A DNA stretch of 64,000 bases from NCBI RefSeq assembly GCF_947172395.1, contig NC_069093.1:11691561-11755560 (forward strand), written 5' to 3'. The notes below the pieces were generated by a model. The model saw only the letters and a program-made list of their open reading frames with translations, was not told the DNA's origin and did no database searches. The stretch comes from Bicyclus anynana (lineage: Eukaryota; Arthropoda; Insecta; Lepidoptera; Nymphalidae). Shown here piece after piece: positions 1 to 11,351 of the stretch. Each line of letters begins with the position of its first letter. Position 1 is the stretch's first letter. The position numbers and the translations under genes were made by a program.

Positions 1-724
1 CCCACAACTGAAGGAAATAGTGGAAAATAAAAAAGGTTTTCGCATACTGACCGCCAACCTTCATTATTAGGACAATATACCTACCTACATAATAATATCG
101 ATAACAATTTATAATATTAAATTATTATTGAATATTGGAAGTTGGTAATTTCGAAATTCGATATTTTTACATGAAAACAAAAATAAATGAAAAATAATAC
201 TTTATTTATACGATTGCTAAAATAAAAAAACCTTTCTTATTACGACCAAGTGTTAAAAGAGCACTTTATTGTTTCCCGCGTTTGTCTGTTTGTCGAAGTA
301 AATTGTCCTCTATAGCCGATAGCCAAACAGGGACCGAGACAATGAAGAATACTTACGGAGTGTTATTTTTCCGGGTTTTCCTTGTAGAGGTATGTTGGGT
401 TAATAGCTCCTCAGGGTCTTACAAGAGAATCGTAAACCCTACGTTAAGTGTTTGGATACTAGATTTCCGCTGTCTCTGAATAACGAATACTGATTTTAAT
501 AAATTATGTTCACAATGAATAGTGAATTTATTAATGTCAATAAGTGCTTCCATACTAAAAGCAATTTAAATACCGCATACAAATACGAAAATAACTCTAT
601 TTTGTGTCTAAACCAGCGTAACAATTTTAATTAATTCTATATCAGAGATAGATTAAATACCGGAAAAGGACATAGGATAATGTCAATTTAATTTGTAGGT
701 ATTATTTAACTACAGGGATAGGCG
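1..724. other. AT-rich non-coding, nothing recognised
   Basis: No gene, known repeat or structured element seen; the 65-codon ORF at 282-479 has no supporting motif. Confidence 0.6.
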
Positions 725-870
725 CTGTGAGGTATTGAGTGTGCATAATTCAAGGACCGCATTCTGTTTACAGTTTTGAACTCAGAAAAGCATGCAGATT
801 ACCATTCTATACGTTGCCAGGAGGTTTGTTGGTCCATACTTTTGTTACCCTTGGTTCAACTGTAAGCCTA
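725..870. repeat. Dispersed repeat, copy 1
   Basis: GCGCTGTGAGGTATTGAGTG, CAGAAAAGCATGCAGATTAC, and AGGTTTGTTGGTCC. A second copy with the same order lies at 20603-20735. Class unknown. Confidence 0.7.
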
Positions 871-1152
871 TATTGCTGCCTTTTGCATATCTTATACAAG
901 TATAATGTTAGTAGCTGCGTTTTGCGTATACAAGTTTAATGTTAAAATATTTACTCTTGGGATTTACCTTGTCGTATTTTGGAAGCCATTAGGCCCTGTC
1001 ACGTTTCACGGTGGTAGTAAACATTGGTCCGCGATTATATAGGTTTTAGTGGCCCTAAAACCAACAGTGCCTCTCACTAAATCACAGCAAACACGATTTA
1101 CTTATTACTCGGCTCCCCTATTTTAAGAGTGGGTCAACAATATTAAACTGGC

Positions 1153-1357
1153 CAGTGGCGTAGCGTGCGTGCGTGGCGTCCTGTATCAAAATTAGTTAGG
1201 GGGCCCAATATGAAGGGTAAAAATTTCTTTAAAAAGAAAGATGTTTAAAGAACCTATGAATATACGGGAATTTATAGATTCTTTATACCAAAGTAGATTA
1301 CATTTTTTAGGGCCTTGTATCATTGATACGGTTGATACGGCGGTAGCTACGCCCCTG
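1153..1357. mobile_element. hAT-type MITE with perfect 8-bp target duplication
   Basis: Ends are CAGTGGCGTAGC (1153) and GCTACGCCCCTG (1346-1357), imperfect inverted repeats typical of hAT elements. AAACTGGC flanks both sides exactly (1145-1152 and 1358-1365), an 8-bp target-site duplication as expected for hAT. The 205-bp interior has no credible ORF. Confidence 0.85.
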
Positions 1358-1491
1358 AAACTGGCGTAACCGTGGCAGGGTGGCCCTGCCCCATGATCAA
1401 ACTGATCCAACTTGTAAATTACAGTAAAAACGCCCCGCGGTTTCACCCATGTAGTCCCCGTTCCCGTAAAAATACAGGGAAAATATAGCTT

Positions 1492-1660
1492 ACTAGCGGA
1501 AGCCCACGACTTTGTTCGCCTTAGACCTATTTAATCGAGCCCTATCACAAAATCCGTTCTTAGCGGATACCTACTAACTATAAACTAGCTCCCTGCCAAA
1601 TTTCAGCTTTGTATATCAAGCGGTTTTCGAGATTTCATGATTAACGACCTTTCGCACGTA
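1492..1660 (-). mobile_element. Helitron-like (Lep1-type) fragment
   Basis: ACTAGCGGAAGCCCACGACT at the CTAG end followed by CCGTTCTTAGCGGATACCTA and a TTTCAGC block. Opposite TC end not recognised. Confidence 0.55.
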
Positions 1661-3287
1661 AGAGAATTTTCAAAATTGGTTAAGCAGATCTAGAGACTAG
1701 CCCCTACAATGCCACAAAATAACTTTTTACAATATTAGGATGAGCATAGATTTTCAAATTTCGATTTAATTTTTTATTTCATTAGTATTATATAATATTG
1801 AGTATTTTAGGTAGGTACGTACCTTATTCATAACTTTTTTTATAACAGTATTAAAAAAATTCGTTACTATAACAACATTATTGAATAATTTATAGGTTTA
1901 ATTTATAAATTATAGGTTTTAAATAACAGTATTTAAAAATCGTAGTGCATGCCTATAATTAATAAAATCATTACCGAACTATATACTCACACAATGACAA
2001 TAGTCACAAAGTATATATGACTTTGACTTTTTTAGACCTGAAACCGTCATCAATGTGAAGGGGAGGCTATTCTCTTGTATCATTTATTATTTTTTCAGGC
2101 ATTTCGGCCAGCTGAGCAATTTATCAAATTAAGGAGACGCAAAAGTTCCCTTTTTGAAGGATCGCTTGGAAACATTCAATTTATCTTAACTTCAAACAAA
2201 TCGTTTTATGGGGAATAAAAATAAACAAAAATTATCATTATTATTTTGTGATTCAGCTTCACAAAGCGGCGTAGCCTGCAATGTTTTTTATTTATCTAGT
2301 TGTTTTATTTTTTTAATTATTATCCAGCGAGATTGTGCAACTTTGAAAATTAATCGAGTTAGTTCGAAAATGTACATAACAAAATTTGCATCATATCGAC
2401 CTGTGAAATATTTTGTATGTCCGTTGTATTAATTATAGTTTTTTAAGAAATTTGCATGCCAGTATATGGCGAATTTTATAATGTACCTACTTCAACCATT
2501 ATTACTATAGACCCGCAATACCTAACAATTTCTCACTCCAAACGTAAGCCACTGTGACTATGTGAGCGTAAGAGCTACGAATAAGCTAATTTCGCTATCG
2601 CAAAATACGTTCTTATTGGACGTCTACTAATTATAAACTACCTCCCTGCTGAATTTCATCTTTATACGCCCAGCGGTTTACGACATTTCATGACCTTAAG
2701 TTCTTATTAATTAGATTATTTCATAATAGTAAGGATGCTTAAATGAGGTGGAGGTGGAACGAAAACTCCCTAAAATATTGTTAGCCCAAGTTCGTACATA
2801 CTCATAATTACTACTTTAACGTAATAAAACTGACGTAAGTACCGAAACTACTTGGATCTAGTTTAATAACCGAGGAAAAGTGATTTTCGTTTCGTCCCTC
2901 CGGTGAAAATTGAGAGAAAATTAACGTAACATGGAGCCGACGGCCTAGGGAACGCCCTTCATTACCAGCCGACGCTTTTACCGAGCTTTAATAGTCCTTC
3001 CATGGTACTGCACAGTAATAGTAACACTATTGAATAGGTACACCTGTAGATACTTACGTAGGCAACGATATTTTGTGCTAGAGATATGGCAATTGTCTTA
3101 ATTGCATTTAGTCGCTTAGCAACGAAAGTTATTTAAACAAATAATACCTAAATATTATATACAATGTCGAGTTGTGTGTTCAGAAAGTGTACAAATCTAT
3201 ATATACTTAAATATACATATAATGTAAGTAAACACAAAATTAGTTAATAAATAAATAGTTTTTAGAATTGTTTAGGTAGCCTGGAAG
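1661..3287. other. Intergenic, mostly featureless
   Basis: Apart from the Helitron-like piece at 2500-2697 I see only AT-rich sequence. Confidence 0.55.
2500..2697 (-). mobile_element. Helitron-like fragment, same subfamily as 1492
   Basis: TACGTTCTTATTGGACGTCT, CTGCTGAATTTCATC and CGGTTTACGACATTTCATGA parallel the 1492 copy; the CTAG end is degraded. Confidence 0.5.
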
Positions 3288-3508
3288 AAATCACTATCCT
3301 ACTAATATTTATATTTATATTAGTTTTTCACAAATCCTTCGGGAACAATGGATTTTTCCGGGATGAAAAGTATGTGTTAAGCTTATGTGTTAATCCAGAG
3401 TAAAATCTATTTCCATTCCAAATTTCAGCCAAATCAGTTTAGTAGTTTCGGCGTTAAAGAGTAACCAACATCCAAACAAACACCCATACAAACTTTCACT
3501 TTTATAAT
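3288..3508 (-). mobile_element. Helitron-like (Lep1-type) fragment
   Basis: TTTTTCACAAATCCTTCGGG, ATGGATTTTTCCGGGATGAA and TTAATCCAGAGTAAAATCTA, then CATACAAACTTTCACTTTTA near the TC end. The core CTAG hairpin is missing. Confidence 0.6.
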
Positions 3509-4458
3509 ACGACGCCGCATAGAAAGTAGAAAGACCAATTAAGCGTATAAGCTTTTTTGAGTTTTTTATTAAGCTAGCGTTATTTATTACTATGCTGTTC
3601 TCCTTTTTAGTTGACACTATTTTTGAAGCATCGTCACATAAAATGATAAAGCTACTGATGAACACGAATTAAAGAAAAAAAATGGTTGCAATTTATTTTG
3701 TCTTGTTTTCAAATGTATAAAAAGTATGGTCGATTTTTTTCTGAATAACTAGGTCAGGAGACAATCTATAAATAATATTCGAGGCTTGGATGTTTTACCA
3801 GCCAGTTTACCCTGCGGCAGAGTGAACTTTTTAAAAAGAAATTATGCCCTCTAGCGTTATAGCGTTATATTACAATATAAACCCTTTCGAGAGCTAACAT
3901 TTTATTCTATAGTCACTTACCATCAAACGTCGCGGCCGTCAAGGTAACTGTAATGAAACAAATAACACCGTCCTTCGTTTTATTTTCTTATAAAAGAAAT
4001 CACTCTTGATCTTTGCAAATTGAACGTACCATTTGCATAAAAAGGGCTACATCAATAAGGAAGTTTTCAACACTTTGTAGGTTATGTTTTGTATGATTTC
4101 TCTATACATATACTCATATTGTACCTATCTTGAAGATATCAATGTCAGCATTCATTAATAGACTACAAGCCCTTGAACAAAAATTACATGTTAAATGAAC
4201 CAACATGAATAACGCTTAGAAGGCTGTACTGTACTATATCAGAAAATAACTCTTAGCACTATGCCGTCATTTCTGAGCGGTACAGGTGAGTACACGAGTG
4301 AAGAGTAAGGCGACCCTTATCTTTCGACTCCAGCGCTGGAAATATGTACGGTGTTTACGCGTAAAGTATCTGTATATGTGTACAAAAGGAATTGCACAAT
4401 TTTATATAACTTTAAATAGTTTAATACACTAAAAAACACGTTAAATCTACAAATATTT
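3509..4458. other. Intergenic, nothing recognised
   Basis: No ORF with coding character and no clear repeat boundary. Confidence 0.55.
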
Positions 4459-4735
4459 TTTTTTTTTTTTTTTATTGAGAAAGAATACAATAAGGAACTT
4501 AAGCTAACTTATCCTAATAACTATACAAATCATGCCCACGTGGAATGGTGGCAAGAATACTGGCTGCATTTCCGCGCTGGACAGCCAGGCTGATCCTTTG
4601 CGCAAAAAATGAGCCAGCCCTTCTGTCACCAGTCGAGGCAACAAGCCGCGGTGAAATAGTACGGAAAAATTTTTTGGCACTGCGACTCCATGGCCCAAGG
4701 GTCTCCACGGCAAAAGGTACAAATATGTAACTCTC
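4459..4735 (-). mobile_element. LINE-type 3' end with poly-A tail
   Basis: On the minus strand this reads GTACCTTTTGCCGTGGAGAC ... GGCATGATTTGTATAGTTAT and finishes in a poly-A tract (T-run at about 4459-4473). A 72-codon minus ORF (4504-4722) with a short overlapping ORF could be a coding remnant. Three more copies lie at 11352, 40597 and 47745. The retroelement clade is not identifiable from the tail. Confidence 0.65.
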
Positions 4736-4831
4736 TGTCAGAGAGGCATACTTGAGCCACTTACCGGTTTAGATTTAAGTCACATGACTATTTTTTCCCC
4801 CTGGATTTCAAACAGCCAGTCGCTACTTGGG

Positions 4832-5088
4832 GAGGCCCCCATATTAGATTTGTAATGACTCTTCGCTAGTCTTAGCTAGTCATGTATTGTCATCAGAACT
4901 CATAGCGTGTGCAACATTTCATCCTAATCAAAGACCCGGAAGTGGGTCAAAATTAAGATTCCGAGATTTGATTTTCTTACATAGTTGTTTTCTTACATGT
5001 GATTGTGGAGGCCGCCATATTGGATTTTTAATGACGTTTCTTAGCTGGTCATGTATTGTCATCAAAACTCAGAGCGTGAATTTTCTTA
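4832..5088. repeat. Direct repeat of an about 78-bp unit
   Basis: GGAGGCCCCCATATTAGATT...CATGTATTGTCATCAGAACT (4832-4909) and GGAGGCCGCCATATTGGATT...CATGTATTGTCATCAAAACT (5008-5088) are the same unit, separated by about 98 bases. Possibly one element with internal duplication. Confidence 0.75.
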
Positions 5089-5762
5089 CATAAACAGTTA
5101 CAAGTGAAGCTAATATAAAGCGTGTAAAAAAATTGATTGTATTGCCTCTTTACAGTGCCCTTAGTTAAAACTCTATGTAGGTAGGTATATGCTACGGTAC
5201 TATCTATTTCAAAATTAGGTAAGTTAAATAGGTAAGTTTGAAATTTGTATAGTATTCTTTTCATTGTATCTTTGTATGTAATAAAGATGTTTAAATAAAT
5301 AAATGAGTAATTTTAAAAGTACCTTCAAATGGGTAAATTAATTAACCAATTAAAATTAGTTAATATTAATACTGAGTAAACGTAGTTCATTATTCGTTAT
5401 TTCAATATCATACATTTATATAGGTTTATATAATTCTGTTTCAAATGCAGAAATACTGAATACTGTGCAGTCTCTGAAATGTTAAATTCAAGTACGATAT
5501 AATTTAAAATCATAGACCGGGAATACGTATAATTTAGTTTCGTAAACTTCTATATTTCCATCCTGCTAGCAGTGCTTTTATATTATATCAAGTTTAAATA
5601 CATCGGATCAACTTCGACTTCATCCAATAGTTCCTATTAGGCTTCTAACTTAGTTAGGATCGATTACTTTGACCAGTCGAGTGTGTTATAACTTACTGTA
5701 CGTAGTAGAACTTTGAAGGCTAACTAACCTCTCATGATTATACAAATTATGAGACGTTAAAT
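5089..5762. other. Intergenic, nothing recognised
   Basis: AT-rich single-copy-looking sequence between the direct repeat at 4832-5088 and the RTE fragment at 5763. Confidence 0.5.
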
Positions 5763-5962
5763 CAAACGTTGGAGCGAGCGAAGCTTAGGGTTTCTGATGA
5801 TCGAATCAGAAATGAGGAGATCCGCAGACGAACCAAAGTCACTGACATAGCTCAGCGAGTCGCGAAGCTGAAGGGCAGGCCACATAGTTCGAAGAGCTGA
5901 TTGACGTTGGGGTCCCAAGGCGCTGGAATGGCGACCCCGCACCGGAAAGCGCAGTGTTAAAA
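5763..5962 (+). pseudogene. RTE-clade LINE, C-terminal coding remnant
   Basis: Encodes pieces of the C-terminal tail of an RTE-type endonuclease-reverse transcriptase ORF: RIRNEEIRRRTKVTDIAQRV is readable at 5799-5858, followed by frame breaks. It ends in a CGGAAAGCGCAGTGTT block before the 37-bp palindrome. Confidence 0.75.
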
Positions 5963-5982
5963 TGTGCGCAAGTAAGATTATA

Positions 5983-6019
5983 AGGGTTCCGTTTTTGTAC
6001 TACGTACGTTCGGAACCCT
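5983..6019. repeat. 37-bp palindromic element (AGGGTTCCG...CGGAACCCT)
   Basis: AGGGTTCCG and CGGAACCCT enclose a 19-base centre containing GTACTACGTACG. An almost identical 37-bp copy is at 27232. Immediately 5' lies the RTE fragment ending near 5962. Confidence 0.8.
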
Positions 6020-6049
6020 AAAAAATATTTTTTAAAATAAAATAAAAAA

Positions 6050-6107
6050 AACATACGCTTTGAATTGAGAACCTCCTATTTTTTTTGAAGTCGGTTAAAA
6101 ATGCACA
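6050..6107 (-). repeat. Terminal fragment of the 8296 repeat family
   Basis: TTGAATTGAGAACCTCCTAT followed by TTTTTTGAAGTCGGTTAAA: only the end with its ACCGACTTCAAAA terminus is present. Confidence 0.65.
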
Positions 6108-6121
6108 TATCTGACAAATTG

Positions 6122-6202
6122 ATGGTGCATCCCCCGGACCGGATTTGAACCTACCCCTCCGGCATCGGAAACAGAGGTCATAACCCACTGAGAGCCATGT
6201 TG
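6122..6202 (-). mobile_element. SINE family B head fragment
   Basis: On the minus strand: GAGAGCAACATGGCTCTCAG is followed by a promoter-like head with GTAGGTTCAAATCCGGTCCG (B-box). The hAT MITE at 6211 sits just beyond it. Confidence 0.65.
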
Positions 6203-6210
6203 CTCTAGTG

Positions 6211-6662
6211 CAGTGTTTTTCAATCTGTGGGTCGCGACCCCCGCGAAGCCTTACTCGGGGGGTCGCAGGCAAACAGAAAAAGGCAAAGTTCTACACTACA
6301 ATAAAAACATATTTTAATGAGAAGGATGGGTTTGTTTATTTTTCAACAGTATGTCAAATCCTGGTAATATCGCAGTTTGGCCCGTGTAGGCGCGCAAGCT
6401 CACGTTCAAGTCAAAGTCGCGAGTAACCAACTTACCTCGTATTTAGGTACCTACTTCGATTCCCTCACTCTACAGGTTTCTTGCAGAGTGAGGGAATCGA
6501 AGGGAATGAGAATCTCAATATTGAATGTATGTACATACCAAAATAGAAAAATTCTTTAACGTAGCCTTAAATTATTTCCTTGTCTGTCTATGGCACAAGG
6601 GGGTCGCCAAAATTTTTCAACCCGTTAAGGGGTCGCGGTATCAAAAAGATTGAAAAACACTG
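6211..6662. mobile_element. hAT-type MITE with 8-bp target duplication, inserted at the head of a SINE
   Basis: Terminal inverted repeats CAGTGTTTTTCAATCTGTGG... and ...GATTGAAAAACACTG, with GGGTCGCGACCCC-type subterminal sequence common in hAT elements. The 8-bp duplication CTCTAGTG is present at 6203-6210 and 6663-6670. The 452-bp element carries an internal perfect hairpin (6454-6502) and no transposase. It interrupts sequence next to a tRNA-derived SINE head at 6122-6202. Confidence 0.9.
6454..6502. repeat. Perfect 18-bp inverted repeat, 13-base loop
   Basis: CTTCGATTCCCTCACTCT (6454-6471) is exactly reverse-complemented at 6485-6502. It lies inside the hAT MITE. Confidence 0.9.
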
Positions 6663-6670
6663 CTCTAGTG

Positions 6671-8295
6671 GATATACTGTATGTATCCTACATTAATTTT
6701 AGGCGAAAAGAATGTTGTAGACTATTATGCATTGCAAAATCACTGGCCATATTGTTAGCTCTTGTTTTAAAGCAAAAATGTGGAACGGAGCGCATTTTTC
6801 ACCATGGCGGGCGAAACTTTTACATCGTTAAACATGAACGGGAAAAAGTTTTTTTCACATTACGCTTCGCGCACTCTAGTTGGGATAAGTTGAAGCTCTA
6901 GAATTTATCCACGCAAATATTTCAGTATTTTATAAAAGTACTTTGTTGCCGGCAGTGTGCATAATTCACGCAGATAGTCGAAGAGTAGTTGTCTAAACTA
7001 ATATTATAAAGAGTTAAGATTTTTGGAGTTTACTCCTTATGAATCGATTTTTCATATATATATAAACCCCGGTATGAAAAATATATGGGCAGTAAAATTC
7101 GATGAACGAATGTCAGCGTTACGATTTTGTGCGCTACCTATTCTGCGCACCTTTCACTTCTCAGGCGTGGGTATTGAGACGTACATGTGTATGTATAATA
7201 CATAGTGTACATCTATTTAGACAGTCGAACTGAAAGAGTAAACTCCATTCGTGCGTCGGAGCTGACACACGCTTTTTTTTACTGGATCAATTTTAAAAAT
7301 GAAAATCAATGGAGAGCTGCATTATCTGCGCGTAACACAGTTTATATTTTATCCCTTTATTCCCATGGAAATAGGCACAATGCAGGTGAAACCGCGGGGT
7401 CTACTAGTTACACGTAAAACAAAAACATACTATATCAAGGAATACCTAGAAGGTATTAAAGGTTGTATCGATCTGAAGTCTTGTAGATGAATGTAAGGAG
7501 CAAAACCTTCGCTCACAATCTTAACAAAACAGTCAAAAACTCATTTGGAAGCTTCAGGAATATAGATACGTATAGACACAAAAATCGATTTTGGCCCTTA
7601 TTCCTTTGCCTACCCTTACATAAAAGTGTGTATCGATATTGGAATCAATTGAAATTCCGAGAACTTCCAAAATAAAGCTTTCAATGCTTATTTCATTTAT
7701 CTACCAATTAGTTAATTGCGGCTTTTACATTGAAATGATGAAAGTGTTTTTAATTTTAACATTTCACCTTAAAAATGGAAGCAGTTATATTTTACAAATG
7801 AGTTAGCTTTATGTTTTACTTGCCGACGCCTGCAACTTTGTCTGTTTGGAAAACCCTTACCTCGAAGAGTAAAGGTTTTCCACGAAGACGTTAACAAATA
7901 CAGACTTCAATACAAAGTTTTTCCACCTATAGAATAGAACATTAGTTCTCTTGGATTTGAGGGGTTAGACCCTTAACCGTTGAGTTATTGGGGTTATAAA
8001 TATCTACCAATATAACGAGAGGTTTTGGAAATATACCGGTACATTTTATGTTTCTTTTCCATTAAAAGGAAAACGACAAATTGAGAATTTCCGCCGTCGC
8101 GTCGTTTTGCAACCAGTCTTACAGCTGAAAATGCTGCGAGCTAAAAATAAACGTTATCATGATTCTATGAAATAGCTGTAGCAGCAATAACATCAAGTAG
8201 CATTGCGAGAATATTGTGTAAGTATCACTACATAGTATAAAACAAAGTCGCTTTCTCTCTCCATATCTATATCTCTATGTATACTTAATTTTTTA
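6671..8295. other. Intergenic with uncertain repeat debris
   Basis: Holds the possible short-TIR unit at 7026-7248 and a SINE scrap at 7962-7995. Several 60-80-codon ORFs here lack motifs. Confidence 0.45.
7026..7248. repeat. Possible short-TIR element
   Basis: GGAGTTTACTC at 7026 and GAGTAAACTCC at 7238 form an 11-bp inverted pair around 200 bases of mixed composition. Short TIRs of this kind can occur by chance. Confidence 0.35.
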
Positions 8296-8888
8296 ACCGA
8301 AAAGGAGGAGGTTCTCAATTCGGGCGGTATTTTTTTTTTATGTATGTACACCGATTACTCAAAGAAGCCTGGACCGATTTTTGTTTGAAATTGTATAGTC
8401 CCTATTTGGTCCCATTGCCATCATGTCAAGATCTGATGATGGAATCTTGGAGAAATTGAGGGGAACTTTCGAAAATTATATGGGTGCCTAGTATGTTTGT
8501 AAACTTTTCCATTTAGTACTTTTAAGCACTACAATTTCATGAAGGTTTGTAATCGATCTGACGATGGAGCCATAAAACAGACGAGGGAACTCCTCGGCGA
8601 TTTATAGCAGTTACCTTGTGTTTGGGCTTGATTAATTTGTATTAATGAGAACTTTCTACATAGATAGGTTGTGACTGTCATTAGGGATCTGATGATGAAG
8701 ACAAAAGTCAATTAAGGGAACCCCTTAACGGTTTACGGTAGTTACCTTGTGCTTGTGCTTGATTAATTTGTATTGCTGAGAATTTTGTACCAAGATGGGT
8801 TGTGACTGTCATTAGGGGTCTGATGTATTCGTTTGAGATGAAATTTTGCACTAAAAATGAAAAAATAATAAAAGGTTTTGAAGTCGGT
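8296..8888 (+). mobile_element. MITE-like repeat with internal tandem units (2 units)
   Basis: Left end ACCGAAAAGGAGGAGGTTCT and right end TTTTGAAGTCGGTT resemble the ACCGACTTCAAAA termini common in moth repeats; the left TIR is partly lost. The inside has about two repeats of a roughly 150-bp unit (TTGTGACTGTCATTAGG at about 8668 and again at about 8801). A reverse-oriented relative is at 17672. Confidence 0.65.
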
Positions 8889-8986
8889 TGTATTTTTTTA
8901 TTAAAATTTTTATTATTAAAACTACGCAACGGATTTTGATGCGGTTTTATTAATAGATAGAGTGATTGGAGAAGAAGGTATGTATA

Positions 8987-9230
8987 ACTAGCAACCCGCC
9001 CCGGCTTCGTACGGGTGCAATGCTGATACTAAATACACTACAGAAAAACTGTAACCGTTGTATATAAAAACATAGCGGCCCGCTCCGGCTCCGCACGGGA
9101 TCTCACTAATATTATAAAGGTAAAAGTTTGTGTGTAAGTGTGTATGTTTATTCCTCCTTTACGCTGCGGCTATTGAAGCGATTTGGTTGAAATTAGGAAT
9201 GGAAATAGATTTCACTCTGGATTAACACTC
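8987..9230. mobile_element. Two abutting Helitron-like fragments
   Basis: 8987-9095 is the ACTAGCAACCCGCCCCGGCT type containing CAGAAAAACTGTAACCG; 9100-9224 is a TCACTAATATTATAAAGG start in + orientation with TTGGTTGAAATTAGGAATGG. They meet head to tail. Confidence 0.55.
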
Positions 9231-9619
9231 TTTATTATAATAAAGCTAGTTTATAGCCTAACAATAAATTAAATGATTTCTGTTATTTAGTAGCTAAAGA
9301 GGGATACATAATGCAATAGAAACTACAATATCTAATTGTCTATTTGTAGAGATTTCAAATCTCTTGAATGTCGCTTTTCGGTTTTCAAGTACCATCAAGG
9401 ACGAAGTCTAAGGCTACTAATTTTTTATGCAAAATTACCAAAACGCGCCAAAAGTTCCAATTCTGACGACTGACAACGAACTTTGGCTGCATCTTTGCTG
9501 TCTATAAAAACTTTACTGGATTCAATGCAAATGAAGTTTTTACAGCCGTCGCTTGAACTATGCATCCATTACGGTTATTTCCACTACGATATCAATTAGG
9601 ATCGGCTTCGCTTTGCATT

Positions 9620-9796
9620 TATATTGATTTATATTGTTTGTTTGTTTGTTTGTTTGTTTGTACGCGCTAATCTTAGGAACTACTGGTTTGATTTGAAAAA
9701 TCCTTTCAGTCCATTTATCGAGGAAGGCTATAGGCTATATATTATCCCCATATTCTTACGGAACTACGCGGGTGAAACCGTGCGGCGTCAGCTAGT
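9620..9796 (+). mobile_element. Helitron-like fragment with GTTT microsatellite
   Basis: A (GTTT)n run at 9637-9660, ACGCGCTAATCTTAGGAACT, AGGCTATAGGCTATATATTA, and the 3' hairpin region ACCGTGCGGCGTCAGCTAG. Confidence 0.65.
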
Positions 9797-10204
9797 CTAA
9801 ACTAAAGAGGTATGATTTGATTTTATATTTGTTTATTTGTTTCGTTACGAGTAGACTCCAAAGCTACTAGAGCTTTTTAAATTAATTGTCGACTTTGCCC
9901 TGCCAGCTTTTCCATATAATAGCTAAAAATAGAAAACTACATTATCGTGTACCAACGGGAACGGGAACTACAGGGGTGAAATGGTATAAACCTATTTAAG
10001 AATATTACTAGTACATCCTTTGAATCTCTCATATATTGGAATAGTATTTATTGTATCTTCTTCAAATGCGGGATGCATAATAAAGTAGTCTACGAATTTT
10101 GAAATTTAAATATAATATTTCATATTCACAAATACGGAGGTATCTACGTGATTTACAACTGAAATAGGAGATAAATCATGTTTAAGATATCTGTTATATT
10201 TATT

Positions 10205-10400
10205 TACTACTTGTTATGTCCGCGGTTTTATCGACCCTTTCTATACGAATAAAAAGTACTTGCAATTGCTATTCCAGACTCTAATCTATCTCTGTGCTAA
10301 ATTCTATCCAGATCCATCCAGCCGTTTTGTCATGATTGAGTAACAAACATCCATCCATCCAACTAAACTTTTAGCTGTGCGACCCCACAGCTTCACTCGC
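10205..10400. repeat. Degenerate Helitron-like repeat
   Basis: TATCCAGATCCATCCAGCCG, GAGTAACAAACATCCATCCA, AACTTTTAGCTGTGCGACCC. A short relative is at 49588-49665 in Shmt intron 5 (CATCCAGATCTATGCACCTC). Confidence 0.4.
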
Positions 10401-11000
10401 ATAATTCCCGTTCGAAATAAGGTCATAAAAGGGCATATGTTATTCGCTGATAATGTTCCTCGTTTCCATTGGTGAGTTTATTTTAACATTGGATAAGTCG
10501 TACTTGAAAGCATAACAAACAAACAAACTCATTCGTATTTATACTTAATTTTATTTACTCATTCGTATATTTTATTTAAAATTAGTTGTATTTTTAAAGA
10601 ATCTGAATAATTTGTTGAAGATAAAAATGTCTTTGCCTATTTCTTTAATGCAAACTTAACAAAAACAAATTATTTCACACAAAACAGCAGTTAAGTGTTG
10701 ATAAACGTTCACATCAAACGTTCACTATAATTGAAAGCAGAAATAATATATACGGTGTTAAATGTAAACTGAAGTAACTTCAAAGCATGATATAAATGTC
10801 TAAAGTTCCAGTTAGCAGGCGGTGAAATAATCGCAGGAAGGTATTCCGGGAACATTACTGAAAACCTTTGAGAATATTGGATTAGATTACAAACAGGGAG
10901 ATATGGCTTAACTATCGTTCACTCAAAAATAAAAAATCCCTACTCCAATACTATATTCTTTGCTGATACATTTTCACGTATAAGTAATTGCTGAACTGAT

Positions 11001-11045
11001 TATCAAATAAATTTCATCAAAATCATTGATGAAATTTATTTGATA
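11001..11045. repeat. Perfect 20-bp hairpin, 5-base loop
   Basis: TATCAAATAAATTTCATCAA (11001-11020), loop AATCA, exact complement at 11026-11045. Confidence 0.95.
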
Positions 11046-11351
11046 ATAGAGTTGGCACTAAGAACAGGCATTTAGGCATTGCACCCCGATAAATATGAAG
11101 ATTCCTGCGGGATTTATTTATGAATGTGATCAAATCTGTAAATCAAAATATTAGTTTGGAATTCAATTGTTGAAATGGAATTTTATTCATTTTTCTCCAC
11201 ACTATGATGTACATATGATAATATAATTATGTTAATTAGATAATGTTATAATGTAAGTTTTGCAAAACACCAGGCCTTATTCCGCACCTATTGGTTAATA
11301 GTTATTCCTAACAATAATAACAATAATTGTTAACATTTTCATACTATTATT

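Larger units (their letters stand above)
9800..11350. other. Intergenic
   Basis: Contains the degenerate repeat at 10205-10400 and the hairpin at 11001-11045; nothing else recognised. Confidence 0.5.
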
